Part shown: positions 27,137 to 35,507 of the stretch, piece after piece | How positions within the stretch are numbered: the stretch's first letter is position 1 | How the letters are laid out: each line of letters starts with the position of its first letter | NCBI GenBank assembly: GCA_026713545.1 | Contig: JAPOOG010000165.1 | Coordinates: 1 to 46,028 of the forward strand | Origin: Bryobacterales bacterium | GTDB lineage: Bacteria; Acidobacteriota; Terriglobia; Bryobacterales; UBA6623 | DNA: 46,028 nt | Direction: 5' to 3' | Made by a program: the position numbers and the translations under genes | The notes under the pieces: generated by a model | The model's database searches: none | Told to the model about the DNA's origin: nothing | Seen by the model: only the letters and a program-made list of their open reading frames with translations

Positions 27137-27475
27137 ATGAAGCTGAAGTTCTACGAAAAACGCACTTGCACGACCTGCCGCAAAGCGAAGGCTTTTCTCA
27201 CGGACAAGGGTGCGCAGCTCGAGTCCATCGATCTGAATCGAGGCTTGTCCGTCGAAGAGCTGGAGAAGCTGATCGGCAATCGCGATTACCGCAAGTTTCT
27301 CAATCCACGCAACGTGCTCTATCGCGAGATGAAGATGAAAGACGGGCCGCCTCCGCGCGACGAAGCCGTCAAGTTGATGAGCGAGAACCCGAATCTCATC
27401 AAGCGCCCGATTGTTCGCAAGGGCAATACGATCGCTTTGGGCTTCGATACCCAGGCTTTTGGCGAAATGGTCTAG
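27137..27475 (+). CDS. ArsC/Spx-family thioredoxin-fold protein
   Basis: A 112-residue member of the ArsC/Spx/YffB family. The N-terminal active site is CTTC (Cys11, Cys14), a CX2C arrangement as in Spx and MgsR rather than the single Cys of classic glutaredoxin-type ArsC. The C-terminal NPNLIKRPIVRKG is characteristic of the family and holds the Arg that binds oxyanion in true reductases. No ars genes are adjacent. Arsenate reductase is a frequent database label, but a thiol-redox role is at least as likely. GGAGG lies upstream of the ATG. Confidence 0.88.
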   Translation: MKLKFYEKRTCTTCRKAKAFLTDKGAQLESIDLNRGLSVEELEKLIGNRDYRKFLNPRNVLYREMKMKDGPPPRDEAVKLMSENPNLIKRPIVRKGNTIALGFDTQAFGEMV

Positions 27476-27493
27476 TTCGCTTCCCGAAGGGCG

Positions 27494-28297
27494 TCAGCCC
27501 GTATCGGATCCTGGGGGAATGAGCGCAACGATCCGGCAAGGCCCTCCGGACCCGCCGCCGATCTTCATGGGCAAGGCGAAGACTATCGCGCCGGTGGGCG
27601 GCAACTCTTCAAGACGATAGACGTTTTCCAGACAAGCAATCTGTGCGGCGGCGAAGACCTGGTGCGCCTTGAAATCGGAGCTCGGACCATGATCGATGCT
27701 GGCTGTGTCGATGCCGACGATCGCAACATGGCGCTCGACGAGGGCTTCGGCGGCTTCGGCTGATACGCCGGGGAAGTGCAGGTCCTGCGTGTCGCCGGGA
27801 ACATCGCTTCCCAGGTACTGCTTGGCGTCGGGCCAGCGGCGGCTCCAACCGGTGCGAATCATGATGATCGAGCCGGGATCGATCCGGCTGTGCCGCTGTT
27901 CGTGAATTCCGAGGTCTTCGACGGTGAGCAGGTAGTCCGGGTCGCTGTCGCAGGCGGCGGAGATATCGATCACCACCGCCGATCCAATCAGTTGCTCGAT
28001 CGGGATCTGGTCAACGGAACGTTTGCCCTCTCCGAAATGAATCGGGGCGTCGATGTGGGTGCCGCCGTGCTCGCTCCCGCCGTAGGTGAACGAGCTATAC
28101 CAGAAACCGCCTTCGGTTCGTCCCCAGGCGACTTGATGGTGCTCGAAGTGCTTGTCCGTCGGCCAGTAAAGGGTTTTCTCGTCAAAGGTATGCGAGAGGT
28201 CGATGAGACGGTAGCTGCTGATGTCGAGTGGCGCGGGCGGCGGGGCACAGGCTACGGACAGGAACAAGGCGCCGGCCAGGGCGGCAAGGCGAGTCAT
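27494..28297 (-). CDS. Cyclase-family lipoprotein (kynurenine formamidase-like)
   Basis: A protein of about 267 residues starting at ATG 28297 after AGGAG; a longer open frame to 28438 lacks support. The N-terminus is a lipoprotein signal with lipobox LSVAC (Cys17), so it is anchored outside the cytoplasm. The catalytic/metal motif of the cyclase family is HGGTHIDAPIHFG, with IGIDTASIDHG further on. Family members hydrolyse amide bonds such as N-formylkynurenine, but many are of unknown substrate. The surface location is unusual for a kynurenine pathway enzyme. Upstream is a fragment that looks like a decayed beta-propeller gene. Confidence 0.87.
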   Translation of the reverse strand: MTRLAALAGALFLSVACAPPPAPLDISSYRLIDLSHTFDEKTLYWPTDKHFEHHQVAWGRTEGGFWYSSFTYGGSEHGGTHIDAPIHFGEGKRSVDQIPIEQLIGSAVVIDISAACDSDPDYLLTVEDLGIHEQRHSRIDPGSIIMIRTGWSRRWPDAKQYLGSDVPGDTQDLHFPGVSAEAAEALVERHVAIVGIDTASIDHGPSSDFKAHQVFAAAQIACLENVYRLEELPPTGAIVFALPMKIGGGSGGPCRIVALIPPGSDTG

Positions 28298-28325
28298 GAG
28301 TCGTCTCCTGTGTCTCTCTGAGCCT

Positions 28326-28550
28326 CTACGGCGCTTCCCGCCCTGACACCGACCGGCCGACCCCCATCGGCAAGTCGCCCCGGGCCTCGATCTGGCGCGT
28401 GCTCGTGTCGATGCGGGCGAGAGCGCCTCGAACAACAAGAGATTGCCGACCCGGGGAGATGTCCAGACTCCGGATGTCGCCGTTTTCCCCGTTGACAGTG
28501 ATTTTGCCGATCCATGTTGCGGTCACCGTATCGTACACCAGGATTCCGCC
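28326..28550 (-). pseudogene. Possible beta-propeller gene remnant
   Basis: A minus-strand frame encodes about 70 residues that look like the tail of a YVTN/WD40-type beta-propeller (YDTVTATWIGKITVNGENGD, SLDISPGRQSLVVRGALARI), with GC-biased third codon positions. It has no convincing start or full-length body and is interrupted upstream. It could also be a chance frame. I see nothing else in 28551-28838 except low-complexity sequence leading into repeat copy F. Confidence 0.3.
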
Positions 28551-28840
28551 AATAGCTCGCCTATGGACGGCTGCTGTCCGGATGCGCCGCAGTCATACCT
28601 CGCTCGCTCCTCGCCTCTCGATCGCGCTTCCCCTGCGAGGCAGACTGATCTCACACAATCTTTATTGAAGGCTAACGAAACAGTAACGGAAGCGGCTTAC
28701 CCTATAGCCGAGTCGTACAAGACAACGACCAAGAAAAGAGCTGAGAAGCTACACAAGCTACCCCAAGGTAGCGCATCCCAGCCTGACAACCTCCCCCACG
28801 AGTCCCGTGACCGTTGGTTCGCGGGCCTCCCTTCCTTTTC

Positions 28841-29014
28841 GCCTGCGTTTCTTCCCACGTGGCGAGGCGAAGCGCGTGAGAGGGCTGTCAGGACGAGGCG
28901 CGCGCCGCTTGGCGCCAGCAACTCGGCCTTTACGGTTTTTCACGAAACACGAGACACGAATCACGGCCTTTTTTTCGCGTGCTTCGGCCACCGGGTGGTG
29001 AGAAATGCAGCCTA
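28841..29014. repeat. Inverted-repeat element, copy F (reverse orientation)
   Basis: It runs inverted relative to copies B-D. It starts GCCTGCGTTTCTTCCCACGTGG and ends CCACCGGGTGGTGAGAAATGCAGCCTAG. The core is the copy D type: GTGAGAGGGCTGTCAGGACG, the GCGCGCCGCTTGGCG block and the TTTCACGAAACACGAGACAC units. Its end coincides with the stop codon of the TolC-type gene (29012-29014). Confidence 0.8.
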
Positions 29015-30907
29015 GTTCAGGTTGCCTTGATAAGCGGCTTCGATCGAGATGTCTTGACGTTGCAGAACCCGGCCGGTGGCGCGGGCCAGCTCGTCGCGAG
29101 CCGCCATGTAGCTTCTCATCGCGTTGATTTCTCCCGTGCGGGCATTCGCCAGGTCGCGCTGGACCTGCACGATCTGAAAGATGGACGAGGAACCCAGCGT
29201 GAAACGCTTCTTTTCCGCCTCGAGCATGGCGGCGCGCAGTTGTCGCGCCTGCTCTGCGATCTTGTAGCTCTCACGGGCTCGCGCGAGGTCTTGCACCGCT
29301 TGCGTGACCTCGAGTTTGATGTTGTTTTCCTGCTGCCGAATCTGTATGTCCGTTCGTCGCCGGCGCAGGAGTTCGCGGGTCATGTCGGCCTGCGCCTGCC
29401 GGTTCTTCAAGGGAATGTTGAGGCTCAAGAAAACTCCGTAGTCGGGAAAGTTGCGCCGCGCGATCTGGCCGAGGGCCGTGCCGAGTCCGCCGATGAAGAA
29501 CGGATTTGCTTGACCGACGCCGGGCAAAACGGTCAAGTTCTCGTTGATCGTCCCGGCCAGCGCATTGTTGCGGGCAAATGCGGTCAAGTCGACCGACGGC
29601 AGCATTGCGTTCTTGATGCCCTTGAGGTTGATGTCCGAATTCTCGCGGTTCATCCGGGCCGCCACGAGCCCGGGTCGAGAGCGCAGCGCCTGCTCGATGA
29701 GGTCTTGGAGCGGTTCGATCGGCTCGTTCTCAGGCACTTTGATCTCGTCGATCGGCACGATGTCGACGCCGAGAAGCGTCGTGCTTGACGGCCCGAATTT
29801 CGAGATGGCGTTCTTGATGATGTTCTCCTGCCGGCGGATGTTGTTTCCGGCATCCAGCAGTTGCTGGCGGTAGAGAGTGGTCTCGGCTTCCACGCGTGTG
29901 ATCTCGAACCCCGGCTGCAACCCGAGTTCGACCTGGCGCTTCGTGTTCCTGACCAGGAGTTCCGAGAGTTCGAGATCGGCTTGGCGTCCTTCGGCTTCGG
30001 CGATGAAGGCCACCAGGTCCCAGTAGAGGTTTTGCAGTTGTGTGACGGTCGAGATGACCTGAAGCTCGAACTGCAGGTCCTGGACTTCCTGGTTGTTCTT
30101 CGCGATTCGGATATTGCGGTTGTTGACGGCGCGCCCGAAGCCCTGCAACAGGCGTTGTCTGATCGTCAGCGACATGTCGCTCCCCAACGCCGGGTTGAAC
30201 AGGCTGCGCAAGTTGTTGTTTTCCGAGAGCACCGTTGAAAAACCGACCCCGAGTGTCGTGCCCGTCGTGAAACCTTGGGAGTAGTTGAGGTTGTAGGAGT
30301 TCGTGTCCTGAATGAGAGTGTTGGTGCCTGTTACGAAGTCGCTGATTTGAGGATTGCTGGTTCTCGCGAGGCTCATCGTGGTGCTGAAGGCGGGATCAAG
30401 GTTCGTGGTTTGCGTGCCGAAGAACGATGCGGCATTCCCCGTCGCGGCGGCATTCGTTGCCTGCTCGGAAGCGTTGGTCGTGATGCCGGTGGCCTGGCCG
30501 CGCTGACCTTGCACCTGCTGGCCGGACCGCTGTACCGACTGGCCGGTGGAAAGCGTGCTGATCTGCGTCTGTACGCCGCTGAGCTGCGCTCCGGCCCGGG
30601 CGCGCAACAGGTCGGTATCCGCTTCGAGGCGACCATAGCGGCCAACCTCGATATCGAGGTTGTTCTCGAGGGCCAGCAGAATGAGATCTTGAAGCGAGAC
30701 GTACAGCTTGCCTTCGCGAATCAACTTGTCGATCGTCGCCGAATCGTTGAGGTCCGCATCGGGCACCTCCGGCGCGCGATAGATGTTGAAGTTCGGCCAC
30801 GTGCCGCCTCCCCTCGAGTAGTCAATCGCTCCCTGTGCGTCAGCACGCGGGGCGGTGACGCCCAGCAGAACGGCGGCGGTGAGCAAGCAAAAGAAAAATC
30901 TCGGCAT
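29012..30907 (-). CDS. TolC-family outer-membrane efflux protein
   Basis: A protein of about 631 residues from ATG 30907 (AGGAG upstream), with a signal peptide MPRFFFCLLTAAVLLGVTAP ending near ADAQ. The body is the TolC/OEP fold of two long coiled-coil repeats, visible as LENNLDIEVGRYGRLEADTD in the first half and LEVTQAVQDLARARESYKIA near the end. A large Gln/Thr/Asn-rich insertion (about residues 105-190) makes it longer than typical TolC. Such proteins form the outer-membrane duct of type I secretion or RND efflux. No RND pump or adaptor gene is adjacent here, so the partner is elsewhere. Confidence 0.88.
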   Translation of the reverse strand: MPRFFFCLLTAAVLLGVTAPRADAQGAIDYSRGGGTWPNFNIYRAPEVPDADLNDSATIDKLIREGKLYVSLQDLILLALENNLDIEVGRYGRLEADTDLLRARAGAQLSGVQTQISTLSTGQSVQRSGQQVQGQRGQATGITTNASEQATNAAATGNAASFFGTQTTNLDPAFSTTMSLARTSNPQISDFVTGTNTLIQDTNSYNLNYSQGFTTGTTLGVGFSTVLSENNNLRSLFNPALGSDMSLTIRQRLLQGFGRAVNNRNIRIAKNNQEVQDLQFELQVISTVTQLQNLYWDLVAFIAEAEGRQADLELSELLVRNTKRQVELGLQPGFEITRVEAETTLYRQQLLDAGNNIRRQENIIKNAISKFGPSSTTLLGVDIVPIDEIKVPENEPIEPLQDLIEQALRSRPGLVAARMNRENSDINLKGIKNAMLPSVDLTAFARNNALAGTINENLTVLPGVGQANPFFIGGLGTALGQIARRNFPDYGVFLSLNIPLKNRQAQADMTRELLRRRRTDIQIRQQENNIKLEVTQAVQDLARARESYKIAEQARQLRAAMLEAEKKRFTLGSSSIFQIVQVQRDLANARTGEINAMRSYMAARDELARATGRVLQRQDISIEAAYQGNLN

Positions 30908-31278
30908 TCTGAAGACTCCTGTTCCCGGCACGTCGAAAAACGGATTACCTACACCGTAAGACGTAACGAGGCCCATAAGGTGGCGCGGGAAACGTCAGGG
31001 CCTGACTGATAGGTACGCTACAGACGGCGGAAACGTTCCTTGCGCTACAAACCGCCGGGACCGCGCTGTCTTCCGGCAGGCGTAGCAAGACTCGTTCGAG
31101 CCGAGCCTCAGGGGTTGTCCCGGGCGCTTCGCCAGGAGCCCTCACGGCAAGCCGGCAACAACCATCAAACCAAGTCAGCGGCTGCGTCCGCTTGCGACCA
31201 TGGTTTCATCCCGCGCCGAACTGGCTCGGAAGGGCCTGCGAAAGGAGCCTGCGCATCGATTCGCATCATCCAACTCCC
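30908..31278. other. Intergenic stretch between tolC-like and trkH genes
   Basis: A 371-bp gap downstream of trkH and upstream of the TolC-type gene. I see no gene. It contains a near-perfect palindrome, GTCAGGGCCTGAC at 30994-31006, which could be an operator in the TolC promoter region. Confidence 0.4.
30994..31006. promoter_or_regulatory. Palindromic candidate operator upstream of the TolC-type gene
   Basis: The 13-bp sequence GTCAGGGCCTGAC is a palindrome around a central base. It lies 87 bp upstream of the TolC-type start, where a TetR- or MarR-type efflux regulator might bind. No regulator gene is nearby. Confidence 0.2.
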
Positions 31279-32730
31279 CTATTTCCGCCAGAACCCAGGC
31301 GTCAGCAGAACGAGCGCGGAGTAGAACTCGAGGCGGCCGGCAATCATGCAGAAACTCAAGACCCATTTGGCTCCGGCAGGCATCCAGCCATAGTTTTCGA
31401 CCGGCCCGACTCCTCCGAACGCGGGACCGATGTTGAATACCGCCGCAATCGCCGCGGTGAGAGACGTCAAGGGGTCCACACCCATCGAGGCCAGCAATAG
31501 CGATGCCGACACGATGACGGTGGCGGCAATGTAAACCAGGTTCAGCAAGCTCTGAATCGTCGACTCCGGGATGACGCGTTCTCCAAGACGAACGGCAAAC
31601 ACGCCGTGCCGCTCCACCATGCGCTTGAGTTCTCGATAGATCACCTTGGTGAGCAGCAACAGACGCGCAACCTTGAGACCGCCTGACGTGGAGCCCGTAC
31701 AGCCACCGACGAACATCAACCCCAGCAACAGCATTTGCCCCAGCGGATGCCACAACTCGAAGTCGTCCGTAACAAGCCCTGACGTGGTCGTAATCGATGT
31801 GACTTGAAAGAAACCGGCGCGAAGAGCGGGCTCCCAAGCATACCCGTTGTGAAAACGAAGCAAGACCGTGGCGACGATGCCGGCGATGAGAAGGATGCCG
31901 GCGTAAGCCCTCAACTGAGCGTCCGCCAGAACTGCGAGCGGGCGGTGCTCCAGCCACAACCGGTAATGCAGAATCATGCTGACTCCGCCCAAGAACATGA
32001 AAACAATGATCGTGTATTCCACAGCGGGATTCTGGAAGCCCGCTACGCTCGCGCTGCGGCTCGAAAAGCCGCCGGTGCCCATTACGGAGAACGTGTGGCA
32101 CAGAGCATCAAAGTTGTTCATGCCTGCCCAGCGCAGGGCCAGGTACGAAGCGATGGAAAGCCCCAGGTACACTTTCCAGAGCGCTAAAGCCGTCTGAGTA
32201 ACACGCGGCTTCAGTTTCTCTGAGGTCGATCCGGAGAACTCAGCGCGATAGAGACTGGCGCCGCCGTGCCCGAGAATCGGCAGGATGGCTACTCCGAGCA
32301 ATATGATGCCCATCCCGCCGAACCAGTGAGTGAGGCACCGCCAGAACAGAACCGGTTTCCCGAGCTGTTCGACGTCACCGAGAACGGTAGCGCCTGAAGC
32401 TGAAAATCCTGAGGCGGCCTCGAAGAACGCGTCAGGAAAGCTCGGAAACTCCGGGGAAAAATACAGTGGAAGGCTGCCGAACAAAGTTACGAAAAACCAC
32501 GTGACCGTTACCAGCAAGAGTGCTTCGCGGGAACGCAATTCACGAGCCGGACGAGGCAGCAAAACAGTCAAAAGACCCCCGGCCGCCGCGCAGATGAACA
32601 ATGAGATCAGCAATGGGAGAAGCGGTCTGGAGGAAGACAACAGTCCATACAGAATGGGTATCGTCATCGCCAGGGCCAGAAACAGGAGAAACTGCCCTAA
32701 GACGTGGCCGATCGAGTCAAACCGCAACAC
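31279..32730 (-). CDS. trkH: TrkH-family potassium uptake protein
   Basis: A 483-residue membrane protein of the Trk/Ktr/HKT superfamily that conducts K+. Four pore-loop repeats are visible: SGFSASGATVLGD, SVMGTGGFSSRS, TSITTTSGLVTDD and FVGGCTGSTSGGLKVARLLL, each with the selectivity Gly. Length is normal for TrkH. The start is GTG at 32730. The cytoplasmic gating partner TrkA usually lies beside trkH, but none is in this window. The 307-bp stretch upstream (32731-33037) holds nothing I can call a gene. Confidence 0.92.
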   Translation of the reverse strand: MLRFDSIGHVLGQFLLFLALAMTIPILYGLLSSSRPLLPLLISLFICAAAGGLLTVLLPRPARELRSREALLLVTVTWFFVTLFGSLPLYFSPEFPSFPDAFFEAASGFSASGATVLGDVEQLGKPVLFWRCLTHWFGGMGIILLGVAILPILGHGGASLYRAEFSGSTSEKLKPRVTQTALALWKVYLGLSIASYLALRWAGMNNFDALCHTFSVMGTGGFSSRSASVAGFQNPAVEYTIIVFMFLGGVSMILHYRLWLEHRPLAVLADAQLRAYAGILLIAGIVATVLLRFHNGYAWEPALRAGFFQVTSITTTSGLVTDDFELWHPLGQMLLLGLMFVGGCTGSTSGGLKVARLLLLTKVIYRELKRMVERHGVFAVRLGERVIPESTIQSLLNLVYIAATVIVSASLLLASMGVDPLTSLTAAIAAVFNIGPAFGGVGPVENYGWMPAGAKWVLSFCMIAGRLEFYSALVLLTPGFWRK

Positions 32731-33037
32731 GGTGTCGAACCTGTTCGTTCAGGGCATCCCCGGGACGGATGGAATCAATACCAGAACGGGAACGCGGTAG
32801 TTTCTTGCCGCCCAAGGCCCCCGGAGAGCGAGAACTTGCTCCTGACCGCCCGTGGACTCCGCGCAGCCTCGGCCTTGAACCCGGATTTCCTTTGGGGACT
32901 TCCGGGCGCGGATAGCGAAGGCGCTCCACGGCTGCCAGGCAACTGTTTACGCGCTGCTGCCACGTTCCGCCCATCGGGTCAACCGACATGACGCGCCATG
33001 AACTCATCGCCGCACACCCGGCAGCGATCATCGCTCG
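32731..33037. other. Intergenic stretch between trkH and higA
   Basis: Short frames exist on both strands but none has homology I recognise, a good ribosome-binding site or convincing composition. No trkA is present. I see nothing further in it. Confidence 0.4.
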
Positions 33038-33301
33038 TCATGCCGCATCCTGCGTTCGCCGCCGCGCTTGCGCCAGGTCGAAGCTCCCTTGCATCCGCAC
33101 CCAATGTTCGGCGTCACTCCATCCGATACGCTCCAATGCCAGCGCCATCGTGGGTGAAACGCCGGCGTGTCCGTTGAGCAGCCGCGACAGCGTATTTCGC
33201 GTCACGCCAAGGCGTTCCGCGCGCTGTGTCACCGTCCAGCCTTTCGCCTCCATGCTCTCACGGATCAGTTCTCCAGGGTGCGACGGGTTGCGCATGGGCA
33301 T
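33038..33301 (-). CDS. higA: HigA-family antitoxin (XRE HTH)
   Basis: An 87-residue HigA-type antitoxin. It begins with the family pattern NPSHPGELIRESMEAKGWTV and has an XRE helix-turn-helix (LGVTRNTLSRLLNGHAGVSP, about 31-50), then the C-terminal helices ending in DLAQARRR. It would bind and neutralise HigB and repress the operon. ATG at 33301 sits 12 nt after the stop of the broken higB frame, with GGAGG between. The gene is intact although its toxin is not. Confidence 0.9.
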   Translation of the reverse strand: MPMRNPSHPGELIRESMEAKGWTVTQRAERLGVTRNTLSRLLNGHAGVSPTMALALERIGWSDAEHWVRMQGSFDLAQARRRTQDAA

Positions 33302-33313
33302 TGCGGGCCTCCG

Positions 33314-33600
33314 TTAGTGGTAGTCCATCAGGTCAACTTCTACCGCCTCGCCGCGATCGAAGCGGAAAACGATGCGCCAGTTGCCGGACACGCGCACGCT
33401 CCATTGCCCGCGGCGCTCCCCCTTTGAGTCGGTGTAGTTGCCACCCGGGCAGGTCCATGTTCCGCGGCGACCGCGCATCCTGCAGCGCGGTCAGAACGCG
33501 CCGGATACGTTCCACCTGGTCGGGGTTGAGCCCCCGGGTATCGTCTCGTTCGTGGAATCTCCGCAGCCCTTTGTGCGCGAATCGAATGCCGCAAATATAG
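33314..33600 (-). pseudogene. higB: higB toxin, frameshifted
   Basis: A RelE/ParE-type HigB whose frame is broken. The first part reads HKGLRRFHERDDTRGLNPDQ... DLPGWQLHRLKG, and the last part, in another frame, reads GQWSVRVSGNWRIVFRFD... VEVDLMDYH, ending at TAA 33314. The join is at a run of five C on the plus strand (33418-33422); four would restore a complete HigB. In addition no ATG, GTG or TTG lies in frame at the expected start (an in-frame stop is close upstream). Either the toxin is dead or the G-run is a sequencing error. The order toxin-antitoxin is typical for higBA. Confidence 0.8.
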
Positions 33601-33771
33601 CCTGCATCGTATCACGTTGCAATCCGATGGGCTGTCTGGTCAACGCAATATGGAAGGTTCCCCTTTCTCATTCTCAGCATGGGTTCATTTGGCGGCGGCC
33701 GCGGCGGAAGGAACCCGCAGGGCATGTCGCTGTCCGGCGGCTGTCGCGGCTGCCGGACATAATGAGCACAA

Positions 33772-34701
33772 ATGATCCACATCACGGAAGAACAGGTTCG
33801 GGAAACGTTGCCCATGGCAAGGGCTATCGATCTGGTGGAGGAGGCGTTCCGGCGTCTTGACGACGGCCGAGCGGTGAATCACGCCCGACGGCGGGTCGTG
33901 CTCGACAATGGCGCCTGGCTGCACTGTATGGCGGCAGGCGATAACGAGGGCGGCTACCTCGCCGCGAAAGTGTATGCGACCCGGCCGCGGGTCGGGGCGC
34001 GGTTCGTGGTCTTGCTGTTCGACGCCGAAACCACCGAGCTGCTGGCGACCGTCGACGCGAACGCTCTTGGGCAGATTCGGACGGGCGCCGCAACGGGCGT
34101 GGCGACCCGCTGCCTGGCTCGCCCGGAGGCGCGGCGGCTCGGGATGATCGGTTGCGGTTTTCAGGCGGAAACGCAGTTGGAAGCCATTGCCGAGGTTCGC
34201 AATCTGGAAACTGCGCTCGTGTACAGCCGTTCGCCCGAGCGGCGGGAGCGGTTTGCGCGAAAGATGTCGGAACGGCTGGGGATAGCGGTGCAGGCGGTGA
34301 ACAGCGCCCAGGCGACGGTCTCGGAGAGTGACGCCGTAGTAACCATCACGACGGCGCGGGAGCCTCTGTTTTCGGCGGACGTCGTGCCGGCGGGTTGCCA
34401 TATCAACGCGGCCGGGAGCAACCATGCGAAGCGGGTCGAGGTGGATGCCGGCACGGTGGCTCGGTGCGCGCTGGTCGCGGTGGATTCCATCGAGCAGGCG
34501 CGGATGGAAGCGGGCGACCTGATTCAGGCTCACGCGGCGGGCTTGCTCGATTGGGGTCGGGTCGTGGAAGTCTCCTCGATTGTGGCCGGCAAAACGGCAG
34601 GGCGGGGGTCGGCGGAAGACGTGACGTTGTTCGAGTCGCAGGGCTTGGCGATACAAGATCTGATGGCGGCGGCGCATGTGTACCGGGCAGTCGCCGGCTG
34701 A
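33772..34701 (+). CDS. Ornithine cyclodeaminase / mu-crystallin family protein
   Basis: A 309-residue NAD(P)-dependent enzyme. The nucleotide-binding motif is GMIGCGFQAETQ near residue 124. The family segments AAKVYATRP (substrate Lys), LGQIRTGAATGVATR and the C-terminal LFESQGLAIQDLMAA are present. Relatives include ornithine cyclodeaminase, alanine dehydrogenase and ketimine reductases; which reaction this one performs cannot be decided. ATG start at 33772. It stands alone between the higBA and vapBC modules. Confidence 0.9.
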   Translation: MIHITEEQVRETLPMARAIDLVEEAFRRLDDGRAVNHARRRVVLDNGAWLHCMAAGDNEGGYLAAKVYATRPRVGARFVVLLFDAETTELLATVDANALGQIRTGAATGVATRCLARPEARRLGMIGCGFQAETQLEAIAEVRNLETALVYSRSPERRERFARKMSERLGIAVQAVNSAQATVSESDAVVTITTAREPLFSADVVPAGCHINAAGSNHAKRVEVDAGTVARCALVAVDSIEQARMEAGDLIQAHAAGLLDWGRVVEVSSIVAGKTAGRGSAEDVTLFESQGLAIQDLMAAAHVYRAVAG

Positions 34702-34749
34702 GAGCGTGCGTGCGGCAATCGAGTCGAATAGCTGGCGAGGCTCCGCCTA

Positions 34750-34808
34750 CGACCGGGAAGCAGGCGTACTGAGCGCCGCGTGGACTTGACTCGAATGTGA
34801 ACCTTGGC
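34750..34808. repeat. Short intergenic repeat, copy 1
   Basis: A 59-bp element. Its right 25 bp (ACTTGACTCGAATGTGAACC onward, 34784-34808) is identical to 37168-37192. The left part (ACGACCGGGAAGCAGG... GCGCCGCGTGG) is a diverged version of the 37135-37165 sequence. It lies just before the vapC stop. Confidence 0.75.
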
Positions 34809-34821
34809 CAGGGACAAGAAA

Positions 34822-35214
34822 CTACGTCAGCGCTGCCGGAATATCGGTCTCGGTGAAGCGCTTTCCCTGGAAGAGAAGCGGCTCACCAGATACCCTCGCG
34901 AGAGCATAGGAGAAACACTCACCCCAATTGAACTGCGCCGGGTGGCGGCCTCTGCCGAAAACCCGCGCCGCGTACCTTGCCCAATCGACTTGCTCGGGAG
35001 TAAGGGGCGCCACCTCTATGGCCGCGTTGTGCAGGAGAAGGTCGAGTTCGCGGCCGCCGATCGGTCCATAGCGGCTCTCCACAACGATGGAGGCCTCCAA
35101 TACGGAAACGCCCGTTATGAATCGAACGGGGTCATCATTGATGGCCTGTTCGATTCGCTCCGCGGCCGGCTCACTGAGGAGAATCGCCAGAAGCGCCGAC
35201 GAGTCGATGACCAT
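34822..35214 (-). CDS. vapC: VapC-family PIN-domain toxin
   Basis: A 130-residue PIN-domain ribonuclease toxin, paired with the VapB antitoxin whose stop lies 2 nt upstream. Acidic residues of the metal site are Asp4 (MVIDSSALLAIL), Glu40 (GVSVLEAS) and Asp124 (GKRFTETDI). The usual FGDC/FWDC aspartate is Glu99 here (FNWGECFSYALA), and the common GDDF is GKRF. The acid set is therefore altered but not lost, so activity is possible but uncertain. Known VapC proteins cut tRNA or rRNA. Confidence 0.9.
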   Translation of the reverse strand: MVIDSSALLAILLSEPAAERIEQAINDDPVRFITGVSVLEASIVVESRYGPIGGRELDLLLHNAAIEVAPLTPEQVDWARYAARVFGRGRHPAQFNWGECFSYALARVSGEPLLFQGKRFTETDIPAALT

Positions 35215-35216
35215 GG

Positions 35217-35468
35217 CTATTCCGGGAGACCGCGGCCGTAGCCGAGAATCTCGTCCGAGGGACGATGGTCGACGACGGGAAGCGCGGCGCAGCGCTCGCG
35301 GATGGCGCGAAGCTCGTCAAGCAGGCGAGGTTTCGAGCTTCGAGCCTTGGCGCGAAGCAGGCGCTCGCGCAGCGACTGGATCACCGCGTCGGTCAAGGTC
35401 TCGCCGGTGGCCTCGGCGAGTTCGCGGGCTAGGCGGTCCGCTTCGGGATGCTTGATGTACAACGCCAT
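35217..35468 (-). CDS. vapB: VapB-family antitoxin
   Basis: An 83-residue antitoxin of the Rv0623-like VapB family. The N-terminal DNA-binding part is [20 protein letters not shown], followed by the family [16 protein letters not shown]. The C-terminal tail ([10 protein letters not shown]... [12 protein letters not shown]) wraps the toxin. It sits 2 nt upstream of vapC. It has no Shine-Dalgarno, and a -10-like TACAAT ends 7 nt before its ATG, so its mRNA may be leaderless. Autorepression through the AT-rich upstream region is expected from the family. Confidence 0.9.
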   Translation of the reverse strand: MALYIKHPEADRLARELAEATGETLTDAVIQSLRERLLRAKARSSKPRLLDELRAIRERCAALPVVDHRPSDEILGYGRGLPE

Positions 35469-35475
35469 TGAATGA

Positions 35476-35507
35476 ATTGTAGCATATATAAAATTGTATA
35501 TTGTCTA
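35476..35507 (-). promoter_or_regulatory. Candidate vapBC promoter, leaderless
   Basis: TACAAT at 35476-35481 (minus strand) with TAGACA at 35502-35507 upstream; the 20-nt spacer is long. The whole region is strikingly AT-rich in this GC-rich window, including TATATAAAATTGTATATTG. The -35 overlaps the stop codon of the ABC ATPase gene. The expected start of transcription is at about the vapB ATG. Confidence 0.4.

Noticed and set aside
27494..28438. Longer start for the cyclase gene at 28438
   Set aside because: The lipoprotein signal and the AGGAG site fit ATG 28297; the upstream residues are Arg-rich and look non-coding.
32731..33037. A trkA gene next to trkH
   Set aside because: No RCK/NAD-binding motif in any frame; the gap is too short for TrkA.
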